From Acidobacteria bacterium RIFCSPHIGHO2_01_FULL_67_28 (GTDB taxonomy: Bacteria > Acidobacteriota > Terriglobia > Acidiferrales > 2-02-FULL-67-57): a stretch of 7,512 nt of DNA. Positions 1-4,873 of the stretch are shown here, in pieces. The position numbers were made by a program, and so were the translations under genes. The notes under the pieces were generated by a model that ran no database searches, had not been told where the DNA came from, and saw only the letters and a program-made list of their open reading frames with translations. Where the stretch lies: contig MEKM01000051.1 in NCBI GenBank assembly GCA_001766965.1, positions 1-7,512 of the forward strand, written 5' to 3'. The stretch's first letter is position 1; every line of letters begins with the position of its first letter.

Positions 1-104
1 TTTTGCGGAAATTGCGGATTTGGGGAGCGCGTTTTTGGCCCCGAAAACGGCCTCCCGAAAATAAACGTCCGCAAAAACCGCAAAAACCGCAGAAACCGTA
101 GACA
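1..104. repeat. 9-bp tandem repeats with an inverted partner
   Basis: Positions 69-104 are four consecutive 9-bp units: CCGCAAAAA, CCGCAAAAA, CCGCAGAAA, CCGTAGACA. At the left edge (about 3-20) two units, TTGCGGAAA and TTGCGGATT, have the same period in the opposite orientation. TTTTGCGG (1-8) can therefore pair with CCGCAAAA at 69-76 or 78-85. The 50 bp between hold a second local symmetry, GTTTT (31-35) against AAAAC. No gene was found in 1-118. The array could be part of an intergenic repeat element, a terminator for a gene to the left, or a protein-binding array. The sequence alone does not decide. Confidence 0.6.
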
Positions 105-137
105 CGCGCGCGGCCGATTTGCTACCACAGCCGCGCC

Positions 138-230
138 ATGAACGAGCAACAGGCCCAATTCCTGAAGCGGCTGGCTTGCCCTGGACCCCTAAGGGGCGAA
201 GGGTGCCGGCTGCCGGTGCAGGCCCAATGA
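138..230 (+). CDS. 30-aa upstream ORF resembling the start of the glucosaminidase
   Basis: The ORF begins MNEQQAQFLKRLA. Aligned without gaps to the start of the next gene (MTDHRAAFLRRVV), it shares M1, A6, F8, L9 and R11, and most other positions are conservative (E/D, K/R, L/V). After about 13 residues the similarity stops and the reading continues into unrelated sequence containing the near-palindrome CCCCTAAGGGG (186-196). Its TGA (228-230) overlaps the ATG (227-229) of the glucosaminidase as ATGA, so translational coupling is possible. No clear Shine-Dalgarno precedes its ATG. It may be a decayed remnant of a tandem paralog, a partial 5'-end duplication, or a small leader ORF. Expression is unproven. 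Confidence 0.3.
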   Translation: MNEQQAQFLKRLACPGPLRGEGCRLPVQAQ

Positions 231-742
231 CAGACCACCGAGCTGCCTTCCTTCGGCGTGTCGTGCCGGCCGTGCTGGCCTGGCAGGAGAAGACCCGCCT
301 GCCGGCCTCGGTCGTCCTGGCGCAGGCGATCCTCGAATCCGACTGGGGGCGCGCGGCGCTCGCCCGGCGCAACCGGAACCTGTTCGGCATCAAGGCCCGC
401 CCCAACGGCGCCGGCGTCGTCTACTCGACCACGGAGTTCGACGGCGGCCGGCCTCGCCGCGCGCGCGCCCGCTTTGCCCGCTACGCGAGCTTCGAGGAAT
501 GCCTGGAGGACTACGCTCGGCTGCTCGCCCGGCCGCGCTACGCTCGCGCGCGCGCCGTGGCCGCCAACCCTTTTGCCTTCGCCGTCGAGTTGCAGCGCTG
601 CGGCTACGCCACCGACCCCCGCTACGCCCGCAAGCTCCACCTCCTCATCCGGCGCTACCACCTGACCCAGTACGACGCCGTCCCCTCTGCCTGTCATCCC
701 GAGCGAAGCGAGGGCCCTGCTTTTTCCCCCGAATGCACCTAG
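227..742 (+). CDS. Glucosaminidase-domain peptidoglycan hydrolase (endolysin-like)
   Basis: The 171-residue protein matches the glucosaminidase family (FlgJ / endo-beta-N-acetylglucosaminidase type), which cleaves the glycan strands of peptidoglycan. Visible marks are the segment LPASVVLAQAILESDWG (residues 25-41) with the expected catalytic Glu37, NLFGIKA (51-57), and the downstream YASFEECLEDYARLL helix typical of the fold. There is no signal peptide, as in phage endolysins that need a holin, and unlike most housekeeping autolysins. ATG 227 is chosen because family similarity begins there; an in-frame TTG at 119 only adds proline-rich, unrelated residues. The last ~18 residues (SACHPERSEGP...) are encoded by a dispersed repeat at 693-714, so the native C-terminus was probably near LIRRYHLTQY. 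The stop codon overlaps the Shine-Dalgarno of the next gene, suggesting coupling. A role in lysis is inferred from context. Confidence 0.85.
   Translation: MTDHRAAFLRRVVPAVLAWQEKTRLPASVVLAQAILESDWGRAALARRNRNLFGIKARPNGAGVVYSTTEFDGGRPRRARARFARYASFEECLEDYARLLARPRYARARAVAANPFAFAVELQRCGYATDPRYARKLHLLIRRYHLTQYDAVPSACHPERSEGPAFSPECT
693..714 (+). repeat. Dispersed repeat, GTCATCC-GAGCGAAGCG family, copy 1
   Basis: GTCATCCCGAGCGAAGCG (693-710) plus AGGG lies inside the 3' end of the glucosaminidase ORF and encodes its terminal CHPERSEG residues. The same core with small changes recurs at 1535-1560. These short intergenic repeats are common in several environmental bacterial genomes. Here the copy has been read through into the coding frame. 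Confidence 0.75.
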
Positions 743-753
743 GAGTCCCGGTC

Positions 754-1188
754 ATGAGAACCCCGCATGTTCGCATCGTTGTCCTCCTCCTGCTTCTTGC
801 CTCTTGCCTCCTGCTTCCAGCCTGCGACAGCTTCGAGCGCAACGCCTACCGCACGCTCAAGGTCACCAAGGTCGAGTACGAGCTCCTGCAAGAGCACGCC
901 GCCCGCGCCTACCTGGCCGGGCGGCTGACCGAGGAGCAGTGGAACCGCTTCGCCGTGGCCGGCAACCGCTTTATCGCCGCCCACACACTGGCCGCCGACC
1001 TGATGAAGACCTACCAGGAGGTGCGCCGCGCTCCGGGCACGCCGCTGGCCCCGCCCGAGCTGCGCCAGGACCCGCGCGCCCTCGAGGCCAAGATCACGGC
1101 CGCGCTGGCGGCCCTGCCGCCGCTGCTCGTTGATCTGCGCGCACTGCTTGCCGCCTTCGAGCAACCCGCGCCCGCGGCGACGCGGTAG
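754..1188 (+). CDS. Small predicted lipoprotein, function unknown (spanin-like position)
   Basis: The protein has 144 residues. The N-terminus is a lipoprotein signal: basic start (MRTPHVR), hydrophobic core (residues 8-22), and two possible lipobox cysteines, LASC (Cys18) and LPAC (Cys24). Cys24 followed by Asp25 would, by E. coli rules, favour inner-membrane retention. Cleavage at Cys18 would not carry that signal. The mature part is mostly helical and charged (TKVEYELLQEHAARAYLAGRL, then QWNRFAVAGNRF), ending in Leu/Ala helices (TAALAALPPLLVDLRALL). I recognise no family. The start is set by AGGAG at 741-745, 8 nt before ATG 754; this site overlaps the stop codon of the glucosaminidase. 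Its own stop TAG lies inside a repeat terminus (GGTAGCGC at 1184). An outer-membrane spanin-like role is only suggested by its place behind a muralytic enzyme. Confidence 0.75.
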   Translation: MRTPHVRIVVLLLLLASCLLLPACDSFERNAYRTLKVTKVEYELLQEHAARAYLAGRLTEEQWNRFAVAGNRFIAAHTLAADLMKTYQEVRRAPGTPLAPPELRQDPRALEAKITAALAALPPLLVDLRALLAAFEQPAPAATR

Positions 1189-1273
1189 CGCAGGTTGGCC
1201 TCGCGGAGCAAGGACTACCTGCGGTTTTTTCAACGGCCGCGGGTACCCCGCTGCGCGGGGAACCCGCGCTACC
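1184..1273. repeat. 90-bp hairpin repeat with perfect 8-bp terminal inverted repeats
   Basis: The element starts GGTAGCGC (1184-1191) and ends GCGCTACC (1266-1273), a perfect inverted pair. Inside are two stem-loops. The first is CGCAGGT (1189-1195) with ACCTGCG (1217-1223). The second is CGCGGGT (1238-1244) with ACCCGCG (1262-1268), plus an inner CCCCGC/GCGGGG stem (1246-1251 with 1255-1260). A related unit begins at 7438. The element supplies the stop codon of the upstream lipoprotein gene. It is too short to encode a protein, so it is probably a non-autonomous repeat or REP-like element. Confidence 0.75.
1189..1230 (+). terminator. Rho-independent terminator inside the repeat
   Basis: The CGCAGGT/ACCTGCG stem, with an inner CCT/AGG extension, is followed by a G and six T residues (1225-1230). 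It lies immediately after the lipoprotein stop codon and would end the glucosaminidase-lipoprotein transcript, or attenuate read-through into the 71-residue gene. Confidence 0.65.
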
Positions 1274-1294
1274 AGTGAAGGGAGGAGGGAATCG

Positions 1295-1510
1295 ATGGCA
1301 CTCACGAAACGTGAACTCGTGACCTGGGTGGAGCTCATCCAGCTCGTCGCCCAGATGACTCTGGCCGCCGTGGCCGCCCTGAAGGACGACGACCCGGTGG
1401 ACTTCGACGCCGTCAAGATTCGTGTCACCCCGGAGGAAGCCCTCCGCCGCGCGCAGGCCGAAGCGCAACAAAAAGCAGATTCCTCCCCCGCGTCCGCGGG
1501 GTCGGAATGA
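1295..1510 (+). CDS. 71-aa protein of unknown function
   Basis: I do not recognise this protein. It opens MALTKRELVTWVELIQLVAQMT, an amphipathic to hydrophobic helix (residues about 8-29) not clearly long or greasy enough for a membrane span. An acidic stretch (KDDDPVDFDAVKIRV) and a charged helix (PEEALRRAQAEAQQKA) follow. Start choice is strong: AGGAGG at 1283-1288 lies 6 nt before ATG 1295. The last residues (SSPASAGSE) are encoded by an inverted-repeat element (1479-1508) that also brings the stop codon, so the ancestral C-terminus may have been different. It sits between the lipoprotein and the membrane protein, all on the same strand, and may belong to the same functional group. Confidence 0.65.
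   Translation: MALTKRELVTWVELIQLVAQMTLAAVAALKDDDPVDFDAVKIRVTPEEALRRAQAEAQQKADSSPASAGSE
1479..1508. repeat. Inverted-repeat element in the 3' end of the 71-aa gene
   Basis: ATTCC (1479-1483) pairs with GGAAT (1504-1508), and CCCCGC (1486-1491) pairs with GCGGGG (1496-1501). This makes one compact GC-rich hairpin. It lies in the coding frame and ends at the stop codon. Confidence 0.65.
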
Positions 1511-1534
1511 CGAGCACACTGCTTGTTTCTTGTT

Positions 1535-1560
1535 GTCATCCTGAGCGAAGCGAAGGATCT
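1535..1560 (+). repeat. Dispersed repeat, GTCATCC-GAGCGAAGCG family, copy 2
   Basis: GTCATCCTGAGCGAAGCG (1535-1552) followed by AAGGATCT occupies the gap between the 71-residue gene and the membrane protein. It is the same family as the copy at 693-714. Together with the hairpin repeat at 1479-1508 it fills nearly the whole intergenic stretch and leaves no clear promoter or ribosome-binding site of its own. Confidence 0.75.
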
Positions 1561-1583
1561 CAAACCTTGCCGGAACTTCACCC

Positions 1584-2174
1584 ATGACGTCCAACGAACC
1601 CGCCAAGCCCGATCACCGCTATTTGAAAGCCTCCCTCGTGGGTGGGGCAGGGGGACTGGTCGCCGTGCTCTTTTTTCTGCTCGAGCAGCGCCCCGAGCTC
1701 GCCCGGCTCCTGCTCGAGCGCGTGGTCATCGCCTGGGGGCCGCAGTTCGTCATCGTCCTGCTGCTCTTCGCCTTTCTCTATCTGCTGGCCGACCGCTACG
1801 CCCCTCGGCTCATCGACGCCCAGCACGAAACCGCGCTGGCCTTGCAGAACCTGGCGCGCGCGGTCGAGCAGCTCGTCGCCCGCGAAGACTCTTTCCAGCG
1901 CGAGCAGGACGTCCTCCTGAACCACGTCGCCCGCCGCGTCGACGCCCTCCACAAGCTGCTTGAGGCTCACCACCGCCGCCTGAACGGCCACCTGGTGCGC
2001 TTGGCCGAGGCGAACGGAAAAAGCAAACCGCCCCGCCGCGGGCCGAAAGCCGCGCGTCGCCCCACCAGGCGGCGCGAACCCGCCCCTGAACTGCCCTTGC
2101 GGCGCAACCGTCGCGCTACTGTCGCGCCTCCGCCCTCGCCCGGCCCCACCGCCGAGCCCGCGCGGGGGGCTTGA
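1584..2174 (+). CDS. Two-TM membrane protein with coiled coil and basic tail (holin-like topology)
   Basis: The protein has 196 residues. Two hydrophobic segments lie at about 17-33 (SLVGGAGGLVAVLFFLL) and 47-69 (rich in Val/Leu/Phe, ending FLYLLA). A 13-residue charged turn separates them. A long helical, probably coiled-coil region follows (about 75-140, with Ala/Leu heptads such as ALALQNLARAVEQLV), and then a very basic, proline-rich tail (KPPRRGPKAARRPTRRR). Positive-inside reasoning gives N-in/C-in, the class II holin-like hairpin, but with a far longer C-terminus than typical holins. No specific family is recognised. The ATG at 1584 has no good Shine-Dalgarno. It is the last gene of the left group, and the promoter of the following gene overlaps its stop codon. 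Other possibilities are a membrane-anchored DNA- or RNA-binding protein or a structural coiled-coil protein. Confidence 0.7.
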   Translation: MTSNEPAKPDHRYLKASLVGGAGGLVAVLFFLLEQRPELARLLLERVVIAWGPQFVIVLLLFAFLYLLADRYAPRLIDAQHETALALQNLARAVEQLVAREDSFQREQDVLLNHVARRVDALHKLLEAHHRRLNGHLVRLAEANGKSKPPRRGPKAARRPTRRREPAPELPLRRNRRATVAPPPSPGPTAEPARGA

Positions 2175-2199
2175 CCCGCCCCGAAGCTTTCCCTATAAT
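2171..2199 (+). promoter_or_regulatory. Near-consensus sigma70 promoter
   Basis: TTGACC (-35, 2171-2176) and TATAAT (-10, 2194-2199) are separated by exactly 17 bp. The -35 box overlaps the TGA stop (2172-2174) of the membrane-protein gene. Expected transcription start is near 2206, giving a leader of about 130 nt before the GTG at 2337. Confidence 0.8.
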
Positions 2200-2205
2200 C
2201 CCCTG

Positions 2206-2336
2206 CTTACCCACCGGAGGCAGGTGTTTTCCACGGGACAGGTGAGGGCGCTAGGCAGGGTCTAGCCATTCGGCTCAAGACCGCAGGCTGAAAGACCGCC
2301 GCCCGGAGGGTTCGACGAGCTGTACAAGGAGGCTTC
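2206..2336 (+). promoter_or_regulatory. Long, locally structured 5' leader of the MBL-PilZ gene
   Basis: Several stems can be drawn. CACC (2212-2215) pairs with GGTG (2223-2226). GGTCT-AGCC (2259-2267) pairs with GGCT-CA-AGACC (2272-2282), a 9-bp stem with a 2-nt bulge. GGGCG (2246-2250) pairs with CGCCC (2300-2304), enclosing that hairpin. AGACCGC is repeated at 2278-2284 and 2293-2299. A possible 13-codon leader ORF runs from GTG 2224 to TAG 2265, preceded by GGAGG with only 3 nt spacing. A strong ribosome-binding site, AAGGAGG (2326-2332), sits 4 nt before the GTG start. I could not match the leader to a known riboswitch class. Confidence 0.4.
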
Positions 2337-3608
2337 GTGCAACTCACCTTCTGGGGCGTGCGCGGGTCCATCCCGGCCCCTGACCGCGACGCCTGGCGCT
2401 ACGGGGGCAACACTCCCTGCCTGGAGCTGCGCGACCCCGACGGCCAGCTCTTCATCCTCGACGCCGGCACCGGCATCCGCGACCTCGGCCGCCAGCTCAT
2501 GTCCGAGATGACTACGCCCGGCCTCGCCGCCAATCTCCTCTTCACCCACTACCACTGGGACCACGTGCAGGGCCTGCCCTTCTTCGAGCCCATTTATTTC
2601 CAGGGCAACACCTTGAATCTCTTTGGCCCGCGGCCGCAGGCCGACGCTCCCTCGAGCCTGGCCGGGGTGTTGCACGCGCTCTTCCGCGCGCCGTTCTTCC
2701 CGGTGGCCACGAGCGCCCTGCGGGCCAGCCTGCCGCTGCGGGAGCTCGACCCGGTGAGCGACTTCACTCTGGGCAAGACCCGCATCCGCACCTGCCGCAC
2801 CAATCACCCGCAAGGGGCCATCGCCTACCGCTTCGAGAGCCGCGGCGCTTCCATCGTCTACGCCACCGACCACGAGCCCGGCAACGCCGAGCTCGACCAG
2901 GGCTTGCGGCAGCTCGCCCGCGGCGCCGACGTCCTCATCAGCGACGCCCAGTACCGCCCCGAAGAGCTCGGCGCCCAGAAGGCCGGCTGGGGCCACGGCT
3001 CCTGGAAAGCCTCGGCCGAGCTTGCCCGCGCCGTCGGCGTCAAGCACCTCGTCCTTTTCCACCACGAACCCATCCGCACCGACTTCGAGCTCGACCACAT
3101 CGTCGTCCAGGCCCGGGAGATTTTCCCCGCCACCTGGGCGGCGCAGGAAGGCATGCGGCTCCAGGTCAGCCGGCGCGAGGTGCGCCTGGAAACCCGCAGC
3201 CACCGCTTGAGCCCCCGCGCGCCCGTCCACCTGCCCGCGCACGTCGAAGTCGAGTCCAACGGGAACCGCGTGCGGGAAGAGGCCCGCGTCGAGAACTTCA
3301 GCTTCCAGGGCGCCTATCTTTTGAGCCCCTGCGCCTACGAGCTCCAGCAGCCGATTGACCTGGCCGTGCCCCTGCCCGCGAACGGCAACGGCCATCGCCG
3401 CCGGGCGGAGACGGCCGGCGAGCTGCGCCTGCGCGGCTACGTCGTCCGCGCCGAGGCGCTCACCACCGACAGCGGCTGGATGGGCATCGGGGTGATTTTC
3501 CCGGGCTCGCGCGAGGCCCAGGCCGTCGCCCAGCCCGCTGCGCCCGCGCCCGATTCGGGTGCGCCCGAACCGGGCGCCCCGCCGGCGGGCACGCCCGACT
3601 CCGACTAG
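2337..3608 (+). CDS. Metallo-beta-lactamase-fold hydrolase fused to a PilZ domain
   Basis: The protein has 423 residues. Residues 1-285 are an MBL-fold hydrolase of the WGVRGSIP...YGGNTPC type: strand motif FILDAGTGIR (39-48), metal motif H71-Y-H73-W-D75-H76, then H157, D178 (ATDHEP) and H242 (FHHEP). The metal set is complete, so it should be catalytic. The substrate is unknown; relatives include phosphodiesterases and RNase Z-like enzymes. Residues about 288-395 form a PilZ domain with RLSPR (290-294) and NFSFQG (320-325), matching the RxxxR...(D/N)xSxxG c-di-GMP-binding signature at normal spacing. Control of the hydrolase by c-di-GMP is inferred. The last ~30 residues are Ala/Pro-rich linker-like sequence. 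GTG 2337 is fixed by AAGGAGG 4 nt upstream. It has its own strong promoter and is followed after 32 bp by the RAM-domain gene. Confidence 0.88.
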   Translation: MQLTFWGVRGSIPAPDRDAWRYGGNTPCLELRDPDGQLFILDAGTGIRDLGRQLMSEMTTPGLAANLLFTHYHWDHVQGLPFFEPIYFQGNTLNLFGPRPQADAPSSLAGVLHALFRAPFFPVATSALRASLPLRELDPVSDFTLGKTRIRTCRTNHPQGAIAYRFESRGASIVYATDHEPGNAELDQGLRQLARGADVLISDAQYRPEELGAQKAGWGHGSWKASAELARAVGVKHLVLFHHEPIRTDFELDHIVVQAREIFPATWAAQEGMRLQVSRREVRLETRSHRLSPRAPVHLPAHVEVESNGNRVREEARVENFSFQGAYLLSPCAYELQQPIDLAVPLPANGNGHRRRAETAGELRLRGYVVRAEALTTDSGWMGIGVIFPGSREAQAVAQPAAPAPDSGAPEPGAPPAGTPDSD

Positions 3609-3640
3609 GATCTCGGTACTCGGTACGAGGTACTTCCGCG

Positions 3641-3868
3641 ATGCGCGCCTACGTCTTCGTCAACGTCAAAGCCGGCAAGACCAAGGAAGTGGCGGCGCGC
3701 CTGCGCGAGCTCGAGGGCGTCACCGCCGTCGACCCCTGCTGGGGGACTCCCGACATCATCGCCGTCGTCAGCGTCAAGACCGAGCGCGCGCTGAACGACC
3801 TCGTCCTCAACCGCATGCAGAAACTCCCGGGCGTCGAACACACCGACACCCACATCACCCTCGACTAG
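3641..3868 (+). CDS. Stand-alone Lrp/AsnC ligand-binding (RAM) domain protein
   Basis: The protein has 75 residues and corresponds to the C-terminal effector domain of Lrp/AsnC regulators without the DNA-binding helix-turn-helix. Typical features are the opening strand AYVFVNVKAG, the EVAARLRELEGVTAVDPCWGTPDIIAVVSV core, the ERALNDLVLNRMQKLPGVEHT helix, and the final strand THITLD. Such small proteins are known to form oligomers and bind amino acids or similar ligands. They may act alone or with full-length Lrp partners; the partner here is unknown. A moderate Shine-Dalgarno (GAGG, 3627-3630) lies 10 nt before ATG 3641. It probably shares the transcript of the MBL-PilZ gene. Its 3' end overlaps by 14 bp the 3' end of the convergent helix-turn-helix gene. 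Confidence 0.85.
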   Translation: MRAYVFVNVKAGKTKEVAARLRELEGVTAVDPCWGTPDIIAVVSVKTERALNDLVLNRMQKLPGVEHTDTHITLD

Positions 3869-4151
3869 AAGGCTCCACCAGGCCTGCCTTCCACTCCTTG
3901 TCCACCGCGTCGCGGTAGACCAGCCAGCACCCGCCCACCTTGCGCCCCGCCAGCCGCCCTTCGGCCAGCCAGCGGTAAATCGTGTCGCCCGACTTCCCCA
4001 GCAGCCGCGCCGCCAGCGCCACCGTCAGGGCTTCCCGCTTTTCTTCCGCCGCCAGCAGTGCGATCGCTTTGGCCATCCCCTTCGCGTCCTCCCGAGTCGG
4101 ATCGCCCTCCGAGCCCGCCTGGCGCTTCAGTTTCGGTACCTGGTGGATCAC
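3855..4151 (-). CDS. Small helix-turn-helix protein (MerR/excisionase-like DNA-binding domain)
   Basis: The protein has up to 98 residues. Residues 43-88 (LTVALAARLLGKSGDTIYRWLAEGRLAGRKVGG, then a W-x-V-Y-R strand) match the helix_turn_helix_17 / excisionase (Xis) type: recognition helix DTIYRWL and wing GRKVGGCWLVYRDAV. It should bind DNA, either as a small regulator or as a recombination directionality factor. No integrase is present in the window. The N-terminal ~40 residues are charged and not conserved-looking. The start is uncertain: GTG 4151 has no clear ribosome-binding site. ATG at 4076 (minus strand) has GGGAGGA about 10 nt upstream and would give a 73-residue protein with the whole domain. 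It lies 33 nt (from GTG 4151) downstream of the gam-like gene and is probably in its operon. Confidence 0.8.
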   Translation of the reverse strand: MIHQVPKLKRQAGSEGDPTREDAKGMAKAIALLAAEEKREALTVALAARLLGKSGDTIYRWLAEGRLAGRKVGGCWLVYRDAVDKEWKAGLVEPSSRG

Positions 4152-4184
4152 GGAACTCGCGTACGCGGCGCCTGGAGTGAGCGC

Positions 4185-4775
4185 CTAGCCGGCCCAGCGG
4201 GCCAGGGCCCGCGGGTCGAGCTCGTAGAACCAGAGGTCGCGGGTGTCGAGCCGGATGCCGGCGCGCCCGAGCCGCCGGGCCACGAAAGCGGATTCGCCCG
4301 TCGCCTCGGCGCCGTGGCGCAGAAAGCGTCCGAGGGCGTCGCGGTCGAGCTCGGTGCGCAGCCGCAGGAAGCGTTGCCCGGCCCGCCAATGCGCCAGCGC
4401 CCGCAGCGCCGCCGCTTCGCTGCGCACCACCACCGGCTGCGAGCGCCGGTAGCCCACCCGGCCGAAAAGCAGCCGCCGCGACCGCCGCGAGTGGCCGTTC
4501 ACCCGGGCGAGCTCCGGTTGATGCTTCCGGCAAAAGCGCTCGAGGGCCGCCTCGAGACGCCGCTGCCGCGCCGCGCAGTCGCGCCCCGCCTCGACGGCGG
4601 CGGCCTGGGCGCGGGCCACGGCGGCGGCGCGGCGCTCGTCGAGCCAGGCGAGGCGCGCCTGGAGCCGGCCGAGCTTCGCCAGGGCGGCGTCGGCCTGCCC
4701 CCAGCAGTCAATGCGCGGCGGCTGGTTGTTCCTGGCCGGGAAAGCGAACTGCCCCCTGGGTGGTCCTATTTTCAC
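4185..4775 (-). CDS. gam: Phage Mu Gam-like host-nuclease inhibitor (DNA-end-binding protein)
   Basis: The protein has 196 residues; Mu Gam is about 174. The family binds double-strand DNA ends, shields them from RecBCD-type exonucleases, and is related to Ku. The pattern fits: an opening after residue 21 (RIDCWGQADAALAKLGRLQ), a long charged helix (about 28-88, with RLEAALERFCRKHQPEL), then the conserved beta part LLFGRVGYRRSQPVVV (102-117) and a helical C-terminal half (RTELDRDALGRFL). The N-terminal 20 residues are an extra basic, Pro-rich leader. GTG 4775 is preceded on the minus strand by AAGGAAGGAA (plus 4781-4790) at about 5 nt. It is transcribed away from the S24 repressor and followed by the helix-turn-helix gene. 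The call rests on overall pattern and the GxVxxRxxxP strand, not on a search. No Mu transposase or ligase accompanies it here. Confidence 0.8.
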   Translation of the reverse strand: MKIGPPRGQFAFPARNNQPPRIDCWGQADAALAKLGRLQARLAWLDERRAAAVARAQAAAVEAGRDCAARQRRLEAALERFCRKHQPELARVNGHSRRSRRLLFGRVGYRRSQPVVVRSEAAALRALAHWRAGQRFLRLRTELDRDALGRFLRHGAEATGESAFVARRLGRAGIRLDTRDLWFYELDPRALARWAG

Positions 4776-4844
4776 GGTGATTCCTTCCTTGCCGGCGCGG
4801 CCAAGCGGGGTGGCGGCGGAGCGGGGAAGAGCCGAAAAAAAAGC

Positions 4845-4872
4845 TTGACGCTCGGCCGCGCTGGGCTACAAT
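4845..4872 (+). promoter_or_regulatory. Promoter of the S24 repressor gene
   Basis: TTGACG (4845-4850) and TACAAT (4867-4872) with a 16-bp spacer form a good sigma70 promoter reading right. Expected start is near 4879, inside the GTGTA/TACAC repeat cluster. The leader to the GTG at 4923 is about 44 nt, with AAGGGG (4911-4916) 6 nt before the start codon. Confidence 0.7.
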
Positions 4873-4873
4873 A

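Noticed and set aside
119..226. N-terminal extension of the glucosaminidase from TTG 119
   Set aside because: The extra 36 residues are proline/arginine-rich, match nothing in the family, and the conserved domain start fits ATG 227.
693..1560. GTCATCC-type and hairpin repeats read as a CRISPR array
   Set aside because: Copies are few, irregularly spaced, of different families and without spacers of uniform length.
2314..2328. 15-nt identity (GACGAGCTGTACAAG) to the end of the EGFP coding sequence, suggesting vector contamination
   Set aside because: The flanking bases on both sides do not continue as EGFP, and the stretch sits in a natural-looking leader just before a good ribosome-binding site. 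It is treated as coincidence.
2206..2336. c-di-GMP (GEMM), TPP or SRP-type RNA in the leader
   Set aside because: I looked for the conserved cores of these classes and did not find them. Only generic stems are visible, so no class is assigned.
2262..3395. Long open frame on the minus strand opposite the MBL-PilZ gene
   Set aside because: The plus-strand gene has complete catalytic motifs, ribosome-binding site and promoter. The antisense translation has no recognisable motif.
3609..3640. GGTAC-rich short repeat (TACTCGGTACGAGGTA) as a regulatory operator
   Set aside because: The symmetry is short and imperfect, and no promoter is associated. It is more likely a small intergenic repeat.
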